Positions 24,049-34,900 of a stretch of 64,000 nt of DNA are shown one piece after another; the stretch's first letter is position 1, and each line of letters starts with the position of its first letter. The position numbers and the translations under genes are program-made. The notes beneath the pieces are model-generated. The model was not told where the DNA came from. It did not search any database and saw only the letters and a program-made list of their open reading frames with translations. Origin of the DNA: Sphingomonas azotifigens NBRC 15497 (GTDB taxonomy: Bacteria; Pseudomonadota; Alphaproteobacteria; Sphingomonadales; Sphingomonadaceae); the NCBI RefSeq assembly GCF_002091475.1, contig NZ_BCTR01000001.1, positions 186,001-250,000 on the forward strand, in the 5' to 3' direction.

Positions 24049-27000
24049 GTGGGTCCGTCGCGCATCTTCATCCTCCGCCCGGTCGCGACCGCGCTGTTCA
24101 TGGTCGCGATCGTGCTGGCGGGGCTGGTCGGCTTCAACAGCCTGTCGCTCTCGGCGCTGCCCGAGGTCGACTATCCGACGATCCAGGTCAGCACCCTCTA
24201 TCCGGGCGGCAGCCCGGAGGTGATGACCCAGACTGTCACCGCGCCGCTGGAGCGCCAGTTCGGCCAGATGCCGGGGCTGACGCGAATGGAATCGACCAGT
24301 TCCTCGGGCGCGTCGGTGATCACGCTGCAGTTCAACCTGTCGACCGGCCTCGACGTCGCCGAGCAGGAAGTGCAGGCGGCGATCAACGCCTCGCAGGCGC
24401 TGCTGCCGGCCGACCTGCCGGCGCCGCCGGTCTATGCCAAGGTGAACCCCGCCGATGCGCCGATCCTGACGCTGGCGATCACCTCGAACACGATGCCGCT
24501 GACCCAGGTGCAGTCGCTGGTCGATACAAGGCTGGCGCAGAAGATCAGCCAGATCAGCGGCGTCGGCCTGGTCGGGCTGGCGGGCGGGCAAAAGCCGGCG
24601 ATGCGGATCCGCGCCGATACCCAGAAGCTGTCCAGCTACGGCCTCAGCCTCGCCCAGATCCGCACCGCGATCGGCAATGCCAACGCCAATTCGGCCAAGG
24701 GCAGCTTCGACGGGCCCAACCGCTCCTACCAGATCAACGCCAATGACCAGCTGGAGACGGTGGACGACTACAAGAACCTGATCGTCAGCTACCAGAACAA
24801 CGCGCCGGTGCGCCTGTCCGACGTGGCCGAGGTAGTGGAAGGCGCGGAGAACAGCCGGCTGGGCGCGCTCGCCAACGCAACCCCCGCGATCATCCTCAAC
24901 GTCCAGCGCCAGCCCGGCGCCAACGTCATCGCGACGACCGACGCGATCAAGCGCCAGCTGCCCGAGCTGCTGAAGAGCCTGCCCGCCGGCCTCCATGCCG
25001 AGGTGCTGGCCGATCGCACCACCGGCATCCGCGCCTCGGTCCACGATGTCGAGTTCGAGCTGGTGCTCGCCGTCGTCCTCGTGGTGCTGGTGATCTTCTT
25101 CTTCCTGCACTCCGGCCGCGCGACGCTGGTGGCGGGGCTGGCCGTGCCGATCAGCCTGATCGGCACGTTCGGCGTGATGTACCTGCTCAACTACAGCCTC
25201 GACAATCTGTCGCTGATGGCGCTGACCATCGCGACCGGCTTCGTCGTCGACGACGCCATCGTGATGATCGAGAACATCCAGCGCCATATCGAGGACGGCA
25301 TGGCGCCGTTCGAGGCGGCGCTGAAGGGCGCGGGCGAGATCGGCTTCACCATCATCTCGCTGACCGTCAGCCTGATCGCGGTGCTGATCCCGCTCTTGTT
25401 CATGGGCGACATCGTCGGCCGGCTGTTCCGCGAGTTCGCGGTGACGCTGGCGGTGACGATCCTGATCTCCGCCGTCGTCTCGCTCACCCTCACGCCGATG
25501 CTGTCGGCGCGCTGGCTGAAGCGGCCCAGTGAGGAAAAGCCAAGCCGCGTCGCGGAGCGCTCGGCCGCGCTGTTCGGCTGGGTCGAGCGCCGCTACGAGA
25601 CCGGGCTCGATTTCGTGCTGCGCCGCCGCTTCGCGACACTGCTGGTGGCGATCGCCACGCTCGGGCTGACCGTGCTGCTCTACCTCGTCATCCCCAAGGG
25701 GCTGTTCCCCACCCAGGATACCGGGCAGCTCCAGGCGCGGATCGTCGCCACCAACGGCGTGTCGTACAGCCATATGGCGACGCTGCAGGCGCAGGCGGCC
25801 CGCGCGATCCTCGCCGATCCCGACGTGGAGACGCTGTCCTCCTATGTCGGCGTCGACGGATCGAACAACGCCTCGCTCAACGTCGGCACGATGCTGATCA
25901 ACCTCAAGGCATCGCACGGCAACCAGGGCGCGATCATGCGGCGGCTGGAGGATGCGGTGGACCGGATCGCCGGCATCACCCTCTATGTCCAGCCGACCCA
26001 GGACCTGACGATCGACGCCGAGAGCGGCCCGACCCAGTATCGCTTCTCGGTCGAGGGATCGAACACCGCCGACGTGAACGGCGAGGCGCAGCGGATCGCC
26101 GCGGCGCTGCGCCATGTGGGCAAGGTCGCCAACGTCTCGACCGATGCCGGCGCGACCGGCGCGGCCGCCTATGTCGACATCGATCGCGACAGCGCGGCGC
26201 GGCTCAACATCACCGCCTCCAGCGTCGACGACACGCTCTATTCGGCGTTCGGCCAGCGCATCGTCTCGACCATCTTTACCGAGACGACCCAGTATCGCGT
26301 GATCCTGGAGGCGGTGCCGGGGCTCGCCACCGATCCGCAATCGCTGGGGCTGTTGCATCTGCCGTCGCAGGGCGGATCGACCCCGCTGGGCGCGGTGGCG
26401 ACGATCCGCGAGGGGCGCTCGCCGCTTGCCGTCACCCATGTCGGCCAGTTTCCGGCCGCGACGGTCAACTTCGACACCGCCTCGGGCGTGTCGCTCGGCA
26501 CCGCGACCAATGCGATCCGCGACACCATCGCGCAGCTGAAGCTCAAGCCCGGCGTGTCGGTGACCTTCCTCGGCGCGGCGGGGGCATTCTCCGCCTCGCT
26601 CGGCAACCAGCTGGTGCTGATCCTGGCGGCGATCGTCTGCGTCTACATCGTGCTGGGCGTGCTCTATGAGAGCTTCATCCACCCGGTCACGATCCTGTCG
26701 ACGCTGCCCTCGGCGGCGGTGGGCGCGCTGTTCGCCCTCTGGGTGACGGGGCACAATCTCGACGTGATCGGCATCATCGGCATCGTGCTGCTGATCGGCA
26801 TCGTGAAGAAGAACGCGATCATGATGATCGACTTCGCGATCGCCGCCGAACGCGACGAGGGGCTCGCCCCCGCCGCGGCCATCCGGCAGGCGGCGATCCT
26901 GCGGTTCCGCCCGATCCTGATGACCACGCTGGCGGCGCTGTTCGCGGCGGTGCCGCTGATGCTGGGGCTGGGCGAGGGCGCCGAGCTGCGCCGGCCGCTC

Positions 27001-27159
27001 GGCATCGCGATCTTCGGCGGCCTGCTGGTCAGCCAGCTGCTGACGATGTTCACTACGCCGATCGTCTATCTCTATTTCGATCGCGCGCAGCAGAAGCTGG
27101 CCAAGCATGGCTGGGGCACGCGCACCAGCCCGAACGTGACGCCGGAGGCGGGCGCTTGA
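24049..27159 (+). CDS. mdtB: RND multidrug efflux permease (MdtB-like)
   Basis: A 1036-residue HAE1-type inner-membrane pump, the usual family length. It starts with GTG and the [20 protein letters not shown] first segment, and shows the proton-relay block [24 protein letters not shown] in TM4, [23 protein letters not shown], and the C-terminal [21 protein letters not shown] and [14 protein letters not shown] repeats. It is expected to pair with the next gene product as an MdtB2C-type trimer. Substrates may include detergents, bile-like compounds or flavonoids, which are known for Mdt pumps, but nothing in the sequence decides. Confidence 0.95.
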   Translation: MGPSRIFILRPVATALFMVAIVLAGLVGFNSLSLSALPEVDYPTIQVSTLYPGGSPEVMTQTVTAPLERQFGQMPGLTRMESTSSSGASVITLQFNLSTGLDVAEQEVQAAINASQALLPADLPAPPVYAKVNPADAPILTLAITSNTMPLTQVQSLVDTRLAQKISQISGVGLVGLAGGQKPAMRIRADTQKLSSYGLSLAQIRTAIGNANANSAKGSFDGPNRSYQINANDQLETVDDYKNLIVSYQNNAPVRLSDVAEVVEGAENSRLGALANATPAIILNVQRQPGANVIATTDAIKRQLPELLKSLPAGLHAEVLADRTTGIRASVHDVEFELVLAVVLVVLVIFFFLHSGRATLVAGLAVPISLIGTFGVMYLLNYSLDNLSLMALTIATGFVVDDAIVMIENIQRHIEDGMAPFEAALKGAGEIGFTIISLTVSLIAVLIPLLFMGDIVGRLFREFAVTLAVTILISAVVSLTLTPMLSARWLKRPSEEKPSRVAERSAALFGWVERRYETGLDFVLRRRFATLLVAIATLGLTVLLYLVIPKGLFPTQDTGQLQARIVATNGVSYSHMATLQAQAARAILADPDVETLSSYVGVDGSNNASLNVGTMLINLKASHGNQGAIMRRLEDAVDRIAGITLYVQPTQDLTIDAESGPTQYRFSVEGSNTADVNGEAQRIAAALRHVGKVANVSTDAGATGAAAYVDIDRDSAARLNITASSVDDTLYSAFGQRIVSTIFTETTQYRVILEAVPGLATDPQSLGLLHLPSQGGSTPLGAVATIREGRSPLAVTHVGQFPAATVNFDTASGVSLGTATNAIRDTIAQLKLKPGVSVTFLGAAGAFSASLGNQLVLILAAIVCVYIVLGVLYESFIHPVTILSTLPSAAVGALFALWVTGHNLDVIGIIGIVLLIGIVKKNAIMMIDFAIAAERDEGLAPAAAIRQAAILRFRPILMTTLAALFAAVPLMLGLGEGAELRRPLGIAIFGGLLVSQLLTMFTTPIVYLYFDRAQQKLAKHGWGTRTSPNVTPEAGA

Positions 27160-30100
27160 ACCTCTCCGCGCCCTTCATCCGGCGCCCGATCGGCACCGTC
27201 CTGCTGACGATCGGGCTGGCGCTGGCGGGCATCGCCGCCTTCTTCTCGCTGGCGGTGGCGCCGCTACCCGCGATCGACCTGCCGACGATCAGCGTCTCGG
27301 CGAACCTCTCCGGCGCCAGCCCCGAGGTGATGGCGCAAAGCATCGCCACGCCGCTCGAACGCCGCCTGTCGACGATCGCCGGCGTGACCGAAATGACCTC
27401 GTCGAGCTCGCTCGGCACGACGCGGATCACGCTGCAGTTCGATCTGTCGGTCAACATCGATTCCGCCGCGCGCGAGGTGCAGGCCGCGATCAACGCCGCC
27501 CGCGCCGACCTGCCGGCGACGCTCAAGCAAAACCCCACCTATCGCAAGGTCAACCCCGCCAACCAGCCGGTGATTACGCTGGCGCTCTGGTCCGACACCA
27601 AGACGGCGGGGCAGATCTACGACGCGGTTTCCAACACCGTGCAGCAGCGCATGCTGCAGATCCAGGGCGTCGGCGATGTCGAGCTGGGCGGCGGATCGCT
27701 GCCGGCGGTGCGGGTGGACGTAAATCCATACCGCCTGAACAGCTACGGCATCTCGATGGAGGATGTCCGCGCCGCGATCGAGGCGGCGGACGCCAATCGC
27801 CCCAAGGGCCTGCTCCAGAGCAGCGTGACCGGCCGCGCCTGGCAGATCTACACCAATGCCGCGGGCCGGGTGGCGGCGGACTATCGCCCGCTGGTCATCG
27901 CCTGGCGGAGCGGCGCGCCTGTGCGGCTGGGCGACATCGCCACGGTGAGCGACAGCGTCGCCGACCTGCGCACGCTCGGCCTCTACAACGGCAAGCGCGC
28001 GATCGTCGTCAACATCACCCAGCAGCCCGACGCCAACCTGATCCAGATGGTCGACGCGATCCGCGCAGAGCTGCCGACGCTGCGCGCCCAGATCCCCGCC
28101 GACATCCATCTCGACGTCGCGATGGACCGGACCAGTTCGATCCGCGCCTCGATCCGCGAGATCGAGATCACCGTGCTGGTTGCGCTGGTGCTGGTCGTCC
28201 TTGTCGTCTTCGCCTTTCTGCGCGACGTGCGATCGACCTTCATCCCGGCGGTGGCGACGATCGTGTCGCTGCTCGGCACCTTCGGGGTGATGTACCTGCT
28301 GGGGTTCAGCCTCAACAACATTTCGCTGATGGCGATCACCGTCGCCACCGGCTTCGTCGTCGACGATGCGATCGTCGTGCTGGAGAATACCACCCGGCAC
28401 CTGGAACAGGGCATGGGCCGGCTCGAGGCGGCGCTGCGCGGCGCGCGCGAGGTGGGGTTCACCGTGCTGTCGATGTCGATCGGCCTGATCGCGGTGTTCA
28501 TCCCATTGCTGTTCATGGGCGGGCTGGTCGGGCGGCTGTTCCGCGAGTTCGCGGTCACCCTGTCGGCTGCGGTGATGATCAGCCTGGTCCTCTCGCTCAC
28601 CACCACGCCGATGCTCTGCGCCTGGTTCCTGCGCGTGCCGCAACACGATGCCGTGCCCAGGCGACCCGGCCGCTTCGCCCGCCTGCTGGAGGGCGGCTAT
28701 GCCCGGCTCGAGCGCGGCTATGCGCGGGTGCTCGACTGGGCGCTGGCGATGAAGCCGCTGGTGGTACTGCTGCTGATCGCGGTGATGGGGCTCACCGTCT
28801 ATCTTTATATCGTCGTGCCCAAGGGCTTCTTCCCGCAGCAGGAATCGCCGCTGATCTTCGCCGGCGTCCGCGCCGACCAGAGCGTGTCCTTCCTGTCGAT
28901 GCAGGACAAGCTCACCCAGGTCGTCACCGTCATCAAGAAGGACCGCGCGGTGCAGAGCGTGGTCGGCTTCACCGGCGGCAGCCGCGGCGGCGGCGCGTTC
29001 ATGCTGATCGCGCTGAAGCCGATCGCGCAGCGGCCGGGCCAGCCGAGCACGGTGGTGATCCAGCGGCTGCAGCGCGCGCTCCAGCCGGTGGAAGGTATTC
29101 GCCTGTTCCTCTCGCCCGTGCAGGACCTGCGCGCCGGCGGCCGTTCGGGCAATGCCACCTATCAGTACACGCTGATGGCTGACAGCACCGCGCATCTGAA
29201 GGTCTGGGCGCAGAAGCTCAACGACGCGATGGCGAAGAGCCCGGTCTTCACCAATGTCGACAGCGATCTGGCCGAAAACGGCGTGGAGAGCTTCGTCACG
29301 ATCGATCGCGATGCGGCCGCGCGGGTCGGCATTTCGCCGCGCGATGTCGACAACGCGCTGTACGACGCCTTCGGCCAGCGCAACGTCGCGACCATCTACG
29401 AGGACATCAACCAGTATAGCGTGATCCTCGGCTGGGATCCGGCGGCGACCACCGGCCCGCACATGCTGCCGGACATCCGGATCCCTGCCCAGTCGGTCGC
29501 GACCGACAATCTGAGCCGCACCAGCGCTTCGGGTAGTGCGGTGAACGTCGTCGCACCGCCGCCGACCACCACGACCGGCGCCACGGGCGCGACGGGCACC
29601 GGCACCGCGACCACCAAGGCGGCGACCAGCGGTGCCGTCCCGTCCAATCCGGCGCTGCGCAATCCCTCGACCGGCTCGGCGCTGAGCAACACCGCGCACG
29701 CGATGGTGCCGCTGCCCGCGCTCGCCACCGTCCGCCAGGCGCCTACCGCGGCGAGCGTCAACCACCAGGGCACTGAAGTCGCCGCGACGATCTCGTTCGA
29801 TCTCCAGCCCGGCAAGGCGCTGTCCGACGCACGCGCCGCGATCGATGCGGCCGAGGCGCAGATCGCCATGCCCAGCACGGTGCATGGCGCCTTTGCCGGC
29901 ACCGCGCTCACCTATCAGCAGCAACAGGGATCGCAGCCGCTGCTGATCCTGGCGGCGCTGGTCGCGATCTACATCGTGCTCGGGATTCTCTACGAGAGCC
30001 TGATCCATCCGCTGACCGTGCTCTCCACCCTGCCGGCGGCGGGGACCGGCGCGGTGCTGGCGCTGATCGTTTGCGGGATGGAATTCGACATCATCGCGCT

Positions 30101-30467
30101 GATCGGGTTGTTCCTGCTGCTCGGCATCGTCAAGAAGAACGCCATCCTGATCATCGACTTCGCGCTCGCTGCTCAGCGCGAGCGCGGGCTTTCGGCGGAG
30201 GACGCCGCGCGCGAGGCGAGCCTGCTGCGCTTCCGCCCGATCCTGATGACCACGATCGCGGCGGCGCTCGGCGCGCTGCCGCTGGCGATCGGCTTCGGCG
30301 AAGGCGCCGAGCTGCGCCGGCCGCTGGGCGTCGCCATCGTCGGCGGGCTGATCGCCAGCCAGGTGCTGACCCTGATCACCACGCCGGTCATCTACGTCCT
30401 GCTCGATCGTCTGGCGCGGCGCCGCCGGCGATCCTCTCCCCAGCCAGTTCGCGAGCTTCCCGCATGA
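27156..30467 (+). CDS. mdtC: RND multidrug efflux permease (MdtC-like) with a Thr/Gly/Ala-rich insert
   Basis: A 1103-residue HAE1-type pump starting with TTG and overlapping the previous stop by 4 bp. It has the same TM4 block ([20 protein letters not shown]) and C-terminal [14 protein letters not shown]. It is about 75 residues longer than typical MdtC because of a low-complexity stretch at roughly residues 790-850 that contains [16 protein letters not shown] and further Thr/Ala/Ser repeats. The insert falls in the second periplasmic loop and reads as a flexible linker; it is in frame and has the same codon style, so it is not a frameshift. Confidence 0.95.
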   Translation: MNLSAPFIRRPIGTVLLTIGLALAGIAAFFSLAVAPLPAIDLPTISVSANLSGASPEVMAQSIATPLERRLSTIAGVTEMTSSSSLGTTRITLQFDLSVNIDSAAREVQAAINAARADLPATLKQNPTYRKVNPANQPVITLALWSDTKTAGQIYDAVSNTVQQRMLQIQGVGDVELGGGSLPAVRVDVNPYRLNSYGISMEDVRAAIEAADANRPKGLLQSSVTGRAWQIYTNAAGRVAADYRPLVIAWRSGAPVRLGDIATVSDSVADLRTLGLYNGKRAIVVNITQQPDANLIQMVDAIRAELPTLRAQIPADIHLDVAMDRTSSIRASIREIEITVLVALVLVVLVVFAFLRDVRSTFIPAVATIVSLLGTFGVMYLLGFSLNNISLMAITVATGFVVDDAIVVLENTTRHLEQGMGRLEAALRGAREVGFTVLSMSIGLIAVFIPLLFMGGLVGRLFREFAVTLSAAVMISLVLSLTTTPMLCAWFLRVPQHDAVPRRPGRFARLLEGGYARLERGYARVLDWALAMKPLVVLLLIAVMGLTVYLYIVVPKGFFPQQESPLIFAGVRADQSVSFLSMQDKLTQVVTVIKKDRAVQSVVGFTGGSRGGGAFMLIALKPIAQRPGQPSTVVIQRLQRALQPVEGIRLFLSPVQDLRAGGRSGNATYQYTLMADSTAHLKVWAQKLNDAMAKSPVFTNVDSDLAENGVESFVTIDRDAAARVGISPRDVDNALYDAFGQRNVATIYEDINQYSVILGWDPAATTGPHMLPDIRIPAQSVATDNLSRTSASGSAVNVVAPPPTTTTGATGATGTGTATTKAATSGAVPSNPALRNPSTGSALSNTAHAMVPLPALATVRQAPTAASVNHQGTEVAATISFDLQPGKALSDARAAIDAAEAQIAMPSTVHGAFAGTALTYQQQQGSQPLLILAALVAIYIVLGILYESLIHPLTVLSTLPAAGTGAVLALIVCGMEFDIIALIGLFLLLGIVKKNAILIIDFALAAQRERGLSAEDAAREASLLRFRPILMTTIAAALGALPLAIGFGEGAELRRPLGVAIVGGLIASQVLTLITTPVIYVLLDRLARRRRRSSPQPVRELPA

Positions 30468-31960
30468 CCACCCGCATCCGCCTTCGTCCGATCGCATCGC
30501 TGCTGGCGCTGAGCGCGCTCGCGGGCTGCTCGCTCGCACCGCCCTATCAGCGCCCCGAGGTGGCAACGGCGACTCCGCCCGCGTGGAAGACGGTGGATGG
30601 CTGGCGTCCCGCCAATCCCAATGACGGCGCGCTGCGCCCAGACTGGTGGACGAGCTTCGGCGACGCGACGCTGAACGACCTGATCGCCCGCGCCAACGCG
30701 CACAACCAGACGCTCGCCCAGGCCGCCGCCGTCTGGCGCCAGGCGACCGCCGCGACCCGCGAGGCGCGCGCCAGCCTGTTTCCGACGGTAAGCGCCACCG
30801 GATCGGTGACTCACACGCACAGCGGCACCTCGGTCCGCAACGCTACCGACAGCGGCACCGGCGCGACCGTGATCAACGGCCAGAGTTCCGACAGCTTCCG
30901 GATCAATGCGCAGGCGAGCTGGACCCCGGACCTGTTCGGCAGCGTCACCAACACGGTCCGCAACGCCCGCTATACCGAAGAGGCACGGCTGGCCGACGTC
31001 GCCAACGCCCGGCTGGCGATCCAGGGCGAGCTGGTCACCGACTATCTGAGCCTGCGCGCCACCGACGCCACCATCGCCAGCCTTACCGCGACGGTGGAGG
31101 CCTATCAGCGCTCGCTGGAGATCGCCTCGAACCAGTACAAGGCGGGGATCGTCGCCAAGACCGACGTGTTTCAGGCGCAATCGCAGCTCGCCTCGGCCCA
31201 GTCCGATCTCGAAGGCCAGACGCGGACGCGGGCGCAGTATGAGGACGCGATCGCCGTGCTCATCGGCGAGAACCCGGCCGGCTTCCGCATCGCCTCCACC
31301 GGCGCCGCCTGGACGCCGGTGGTACCCGATGCGCCCGTCGCGCTACCTTCCGCTCTGGTCGAGCGCCGGCCGGACATCGCCGCCGCCGAGCGTGCGGTGG
31401 CCGCGGCGAATGCGACGATCGGCATCAACCGCGCCGCCTATTTCCCGACGGTGAGCCTCACCGGCAGCGGCGGCTTCTCCAGTAACGCGCTGTCCAGCCT
31501 GTTCGACGCTGGCGCCTCGCTCTGGTCGCTCGGCGCCTCGGTCGCCGAGACGCTGCTCGATTTCGGTGCGCGCGGTGCCCGAGTGGCGCAGGCGCGCGCC
31601 GCCTATGACGCGGCCGTCGCCAACTACCGTCAGGTGACGCTCACCGCCTTCCAGGGCGTGCAGGACAATCTGGTCGCGCAGGAGGTGCTGGCGCGGCAGG
31701 AGACGTATCTGCGCACCGCCTCGATCGCGGCCGATCAGTCGGAGACGACGCTGCGCAACCAGTATCGCGCCGGCATCGTCGTCTACAGCAACGTGGTGAG
31801 CGCGCAGGCCACCGCGCTGAGCGCCCGCCGCGCGCTGATCCAGGGGCAGCTCGACCGGCAGACCGCCTATGTCGCGCTGGTCCAGGCGCTGGGGGGCGGA
31901 TGGACCCTGGCCGATCTGAACGACAACGCGCGGCAGGTTGCCCGGACCCAGGGGCGCTGA
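30464..31960 (+). CDS. NodT-type outer-membrane efflux lipoprotein
   Basis: A 498-residue outer-membrane factor. The signal ends in the lipobox LAGC (Cys22). Two repeats of the OEP domain follow (DWWTSFGDATLNDLIARANAHNQTLAQA and the second beginning with LVERRPDIAAAERAVAAANATIGINRAAYFPTVSL). The ATG at 30464 overlaps the MdtC stop in ATGA, so the channel is made together with its pump. Last gene of the operon. Confidence 0.93.
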   Translation: MTTRIRLRPIASLLALSALAGCSLAPPYQRPEVATATPPAWKTVDGWRPANPNDGALRPDWWTSFGDATLNDLIARANAHNQTLAQAAAVWRQATAATREARASLFPTVSATGSVTHTHSGTSVRNATDSGTGATVINGQSSDSFRINAQASWTPDLFGSVTNTVRNARYTEEARLADVANARLAIQGELVTDYLSLRATDATIASLTATVEAYQRSLEIASNQYKAGIVAKTDVFQAQSQLASAQSDLEGQTRTRAQYEDAIAVLIGENPAGFRIASTGAAWTPVVPDAPVALPSALVERRPDIAAAERAVAAANATIGINRAAYFPTVSLTGSGGFSSNALSSLFDAGASLWSLGASVAETLLDFGARGARVAQARAAYDAAVANYRQVTLTAFQGVQDNLVAQEVLARQETYLRTASIAADQSETTLRNQYRAGIVVYSNVVSAQATALSARRALIQGQLDRQTAYVALVQALGGGWTLADLNDNARQVARTQGR

Positions 31961-32067
31961 GCGCCTCGCTCACCTGAATTTTCCGCGTTCGTCGCAGGAA
32001 AGCGCATCGTCGGCTAGACGCGCGTATAGCAGCCGGAACGCGCGCGACGCTGTACCGTTCGGCCATC

Positions 32068-32766
32068 ATGCATTCCCCCGATGATGCCGAGCACCTGAAA
32101 CGCGCCGCGGCAGCCGCTGCGGTCGAGGAGGTGCGGGACGGCATGATCGTCGGCCTCGGCACCGGCAGCACCGCGGCGCATGTCGTGCAGCTGTTGGGCG
32201 CGCGCGTCGCGGCGGGGCTCGACATCGCCGCGGTCGCCACGTCACGCGCTACCGCGGCGGCGGCGCGTACTGCCGGTATTCGCCTGCTGGTCCCGGACGA
32301 ACGTACCGCCATCGATCTTTGCATCGACGGAGTCGACGAGATCGATCCGCGTCTTCGCGCGATCAAGGGGGGCGGCGGGGCGATGCTGCTCGAGAAGGTC
32401 GTCGCCACGCTGGCGCGCCGCAACATCGCCATCGCCGATGCCTCGAAGCAGGTCGAACGGCTGGGCGCCCGCGCGGTGCCGGTCGAGATCCTGCCGGCGG
32501 CGCGGGGTCTGGTCGCCCGGGAGCTGTCCCGCCTCGGCGGCACGGCCGACCTGCGGCTGCGCGGCGGGGACGCGTGGGTGACGGATGCCGGGCATCACAT
32601 CCTCGATGCCCGCTTTCCGGACCTCGCCGATCCATCCCCCCTGGCCGCGGCGCTGTCGGCGATTCCCGGTGCCCTGGGGCACGGGCTTTTCCTCACCGAA
32701 ATCGATGCGCTCTACGTCGCCGGTTCCGATGGGGTGACCCGTCAGAAACGACCGATAGATGAATAA
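32068..32766 (+). CDS. rpiA: Ribose-5-phosphate isomerase A
   Basis: A 232-residue RpiA, converting ribulose 5-phosphate and ribose 5-phosphate. Seen are the phosphate/substrate loops GLGTGSTAAHVV, DGVDEIDP and KGGGGAMLLEKVVA, with the catalytic Asp and Lys in the last two. It is the first gene of a six-gene pentose-phosphate operon and lies 58 bp before transketolase. Confidence 0.94.
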   Translation: MHSPDDAEHLKRAAAAAAVEEVRDGMIVGLGTGSTAAHVVQLLGARVAAGLDIAAVATSRATAAAARTAGIRLLVPDERTAIDLCIDGVDEIDPRLRAIKGGGGAMLLEKVVATLARRNIAIADASKQVERLGARAVPVEILPAARGLVARELSRLGGTADLRLRGGDAWVTDAGHHILDARFPDLADPSPLAAALSAIPGALGHGLFLTEIDALYVAGSDGVTRQKRPIDE

Positions 32767-32791
32767 GATTGCAGCCTTTCGCGAACCCACC

Positions 32792-32806
32792 CGTTGCACC
32801 GCAACG
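32792..32806 (+). other. Small hairpin in front of the transketolase gene
   Basis: CGTTGC-ACC-GCAACG is a perfect 6-bp stem with a 3-base loop, directly before ACGGAG, the only ribosome binding candidate for tkt (about 12 bp from the ATG). It may tune tkt translation; inference only. Confidence 0.3.
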
Positions 32807-32824
32807 AACGGAGTTGCTTGATCC

Positions 32825-34900
32825 ATGTCCGACCTCAGCCAGCAGATTCACGAAGACGGCTCGCCCGATCGCCTCGCCATCGACACCATCCGCACGCTTG
32901 CGATGGACGCGGTGCAAAAGGCCAATAGCGGCCATCCCGGCACCCCCATGGCGCTCGCACCCGTGGTGCACACGCTGTGGAGCCGTTTCCTGCGCTATGA
33001 CCCTGCCGCGCCGGACTGGCCGAACCGCGACCGCTTCGTCCTGTCGGTCGGCCATGCCTCGATGCTGCTCTATGCGGTGCTGCATCTGGCCGGCGTCCGC
33101 GAAATCGACGCGGACGGGCAGCCGACCGGCGCGCCGGCGGTGAGCCTCGACGACATCAAGCAGTTCCGCCAGCTCTCGTCCAAGACGCCGGGCCATCCCG
33201 AATATCGGATGACCACCGGCGTCGAGACCACCACCGGTCCGCTCGGCCAGGGGTGCGGCAATTCGGTCGGCATGGCCATCGCCGAGCGCGCGCTCGCCGC
33301 CCGCTACAATCGCGACGGCTTCGACCTGTTCGACCATGACGTCTATGTCCTGTGCGGCGACGGCGACATGATGGAAGGCGTCTCGGGCGAGGCTGCCTCG
33401 ATCGCCGGGCACCTCAAGCTCTCCAACCTCTGCTGGATCTATGACAGCAACCATATCTCGATCGAAGGCAGCACCGATCTCGCCTTCGACGAGGATGTCG
33501 GCCAGCGCTTCCAGGCCTATGGCTGGAACGTCCTGCATGTCGACGATGCCAATGATGCGGAGGCGATCGCCCAGGCGCTCGAAACCTTCCGCGCGACCAC
33601 CGATGCGCCGACCTTCATCATCGTCCATTCGGTGATCGGTTGGGGCTCGCCCCGCGCCGGCAGCGAGAAGGCGCATGGCGAAGCGCTGGGCGAGGACAAT
33701 GTCCGTGCGACCAAACAGGCCTATGGCTGGCCCGAGGACGCGCAGTTCCTGGTGCCGGACGGCGTGGCCGAGCGCTTCGGCGCGGCGGTCGCCGATCGCG
33801 GCAGGCCGGCGCGGGAAGCATGGGAAGCGCTGTTCGCGCGCTACCACGAGACCTTCCCGCAAGAGGCCGCCGAGATTGACGAGCTCCGCCGCGGCAAGCT
33901 CCATGACGGCTGGCAGCAGGCGATCCCGCGCTTCGATGCCGATGCCAAGGGCCTTGCCTCGCGCGACAGCAGTGGCAAGGTAATCAACGCGGTCGCCCCG
34001 CACGTGCCCGCCCTGCTCGGCGGCGCGGCGGACCTCTCGCCTTCGACCAAGACCGACATCAAGGGCGCGAATTCGTTCGAGGCGACCAACTATGCCGGCA
34101 AGAACCTGCATTTCGGCGTGCGCGAACATGCGATGGGCTCGATCGCCAATGGCATGGCGCTGAGCTATCTGCGCCCCTATACGGCGACCTTCCTGGTCTT
34201 CGCCGACTATATGCGCGCGCCGATCCGCCTTGCGGCGATCATGGAGCTGCCGGTCGTCTTCGTGTTCACCCACGATTCCATCGGTGTCGGCGAGGACGGG
34301 CCGACCCACCAGCCGATCGAGCATCTCGCCACGCTGCGCGCGATCCCGGGCCTCGACACGATCCGCCCGGGCGATGCCAACGAGGTCGCGGTCGCCTGGA
34401 AGGTGGCGCTGGAGCACAGCCACGAACCGACCGCGCTGATCCTCTCGCGCCAGGCGATCCCGACGCTCGACCGCAGCAACTATGCCTCGGCCGATGGGCT
34501 GGAGCGCGGCGGCTATGTGCTCGCCGATGCCGCGGGCGGCGCGCCGGAGGTGATCCTGATCGGCACCGGCTCCGAACTGCCGATGGTGGTCGAGGCGCAT
34601 GAGCGCCTCACCGCCGAGGGCGTGCGCTCACGCGTCGTCTCGCTGCCGAGCTGGTATCTGTTCGAGAAGCAAGACCGCGCCTATCGCGAATCCGTGTTGC
34701 CGCCGGACGTGATGGCGCGCGTGGCGGTCGAGCAGGCGGGGTCGATGGGCTGGGACCGCTATGTGACCAGCCACGGTGCCACGATCACCATGTCGACCTT
34801 CGGTGCCTCGGCGCCGCTTGCCAAGCTGCAGGAGAAATACGGCTTCACCGTCGACAATGTGGTGAAGGTCGCGCGCGACGTACTGGAGCAGGCCAAATGA
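32825..34900 (+). CDS. tkt: Transketolase
   Basis: A 691-residue thiamin-diphosphate enzyme moving two-carbon ketol units between pentose, tetrose and hexose phosphates. It has the N-terminal KANSGHPGTPMALAP, the ThDP/Mg motif GDGDMMEGVSGEA ... NLCWIYDSNHISIEG, and the catalytic-glutamate region FGVREHAMGSIANGMAL, followed by the HDSIGVGEDGPTHQPIE phosphate-binding block. Full length. Its stop overlaps the start of the fusion gene by 4 bp. Confidence 0.96.
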   Translation: MSDLSQQIHEDGSPDRLAIDTIRTLAMDAVQKANSGHPGTPMALAPVVHTLWSRFLRYDPAAPDWPNRDRFVLSVGHASMLLYAVLHLAGVREIDADGQPTGAPAVSLDDIKQFRQLSSKTPGHPEYRMTTGVETTTGPLGQGCGNSVGMAIAERALAARYNRDGFDLFDHDVYVLCGDGDMMEGVSGEAASIAGHLKLSNLCWIYDSNHISIEGSTDLAFDEDVGQRFQAYGWNVLHVDDANDAEAIAQALETFRATTDAPTFIIVHSVIGWGSPRAGSEKAHGEALGEDNVRATKQAYGWPEDAQFLVPDGVAERFGAAVADRGRPAREAWEALFARYHETFPQEAAEIDELRRGKLHDGWQQAIPRFDADAKGLASRDSSGKVINAVAPHVPALLGGAADLSPSTKTDIKGANSFEATNYAGKNLHFGVREHAMGSIANGMALSYLRPYTATFLVFADYMRAPIRLAAIMELPVVFVFTHDSIGVGEDGPTHQPIEHLATLRAIPGLDTIRPGDANEVAVAWKVALEHSHEPTALILSRQAIPTLDRSNYASADGLERGGYVLADAAGGAPEVILIGTGSELPMVVEAHERLTAEGVRSRVVSLPSWYLFEKQDRAYRESVLPPDVMARVAVEQAGSMGWDRYVTSHGATITMSTFGASAPLAKLQEKYGFTVDNVVKVARDVLEQAK

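Noticed and set aside
22813..27108. A minus-strand open frame of 1431 codons opposite the first two efflux genes
   Set aside because: It is an antisense shadow of GC-rich codons: the product is rich in Arg, Asp, Gln and His without any domain, while the plus strand encodes well-known RND proteins.
27264..30566. A minus-strand open frame of 1100 codons opposite mdtC
   Set aside because: Same antisense effect; the opposite strand has a clear full-length pump.
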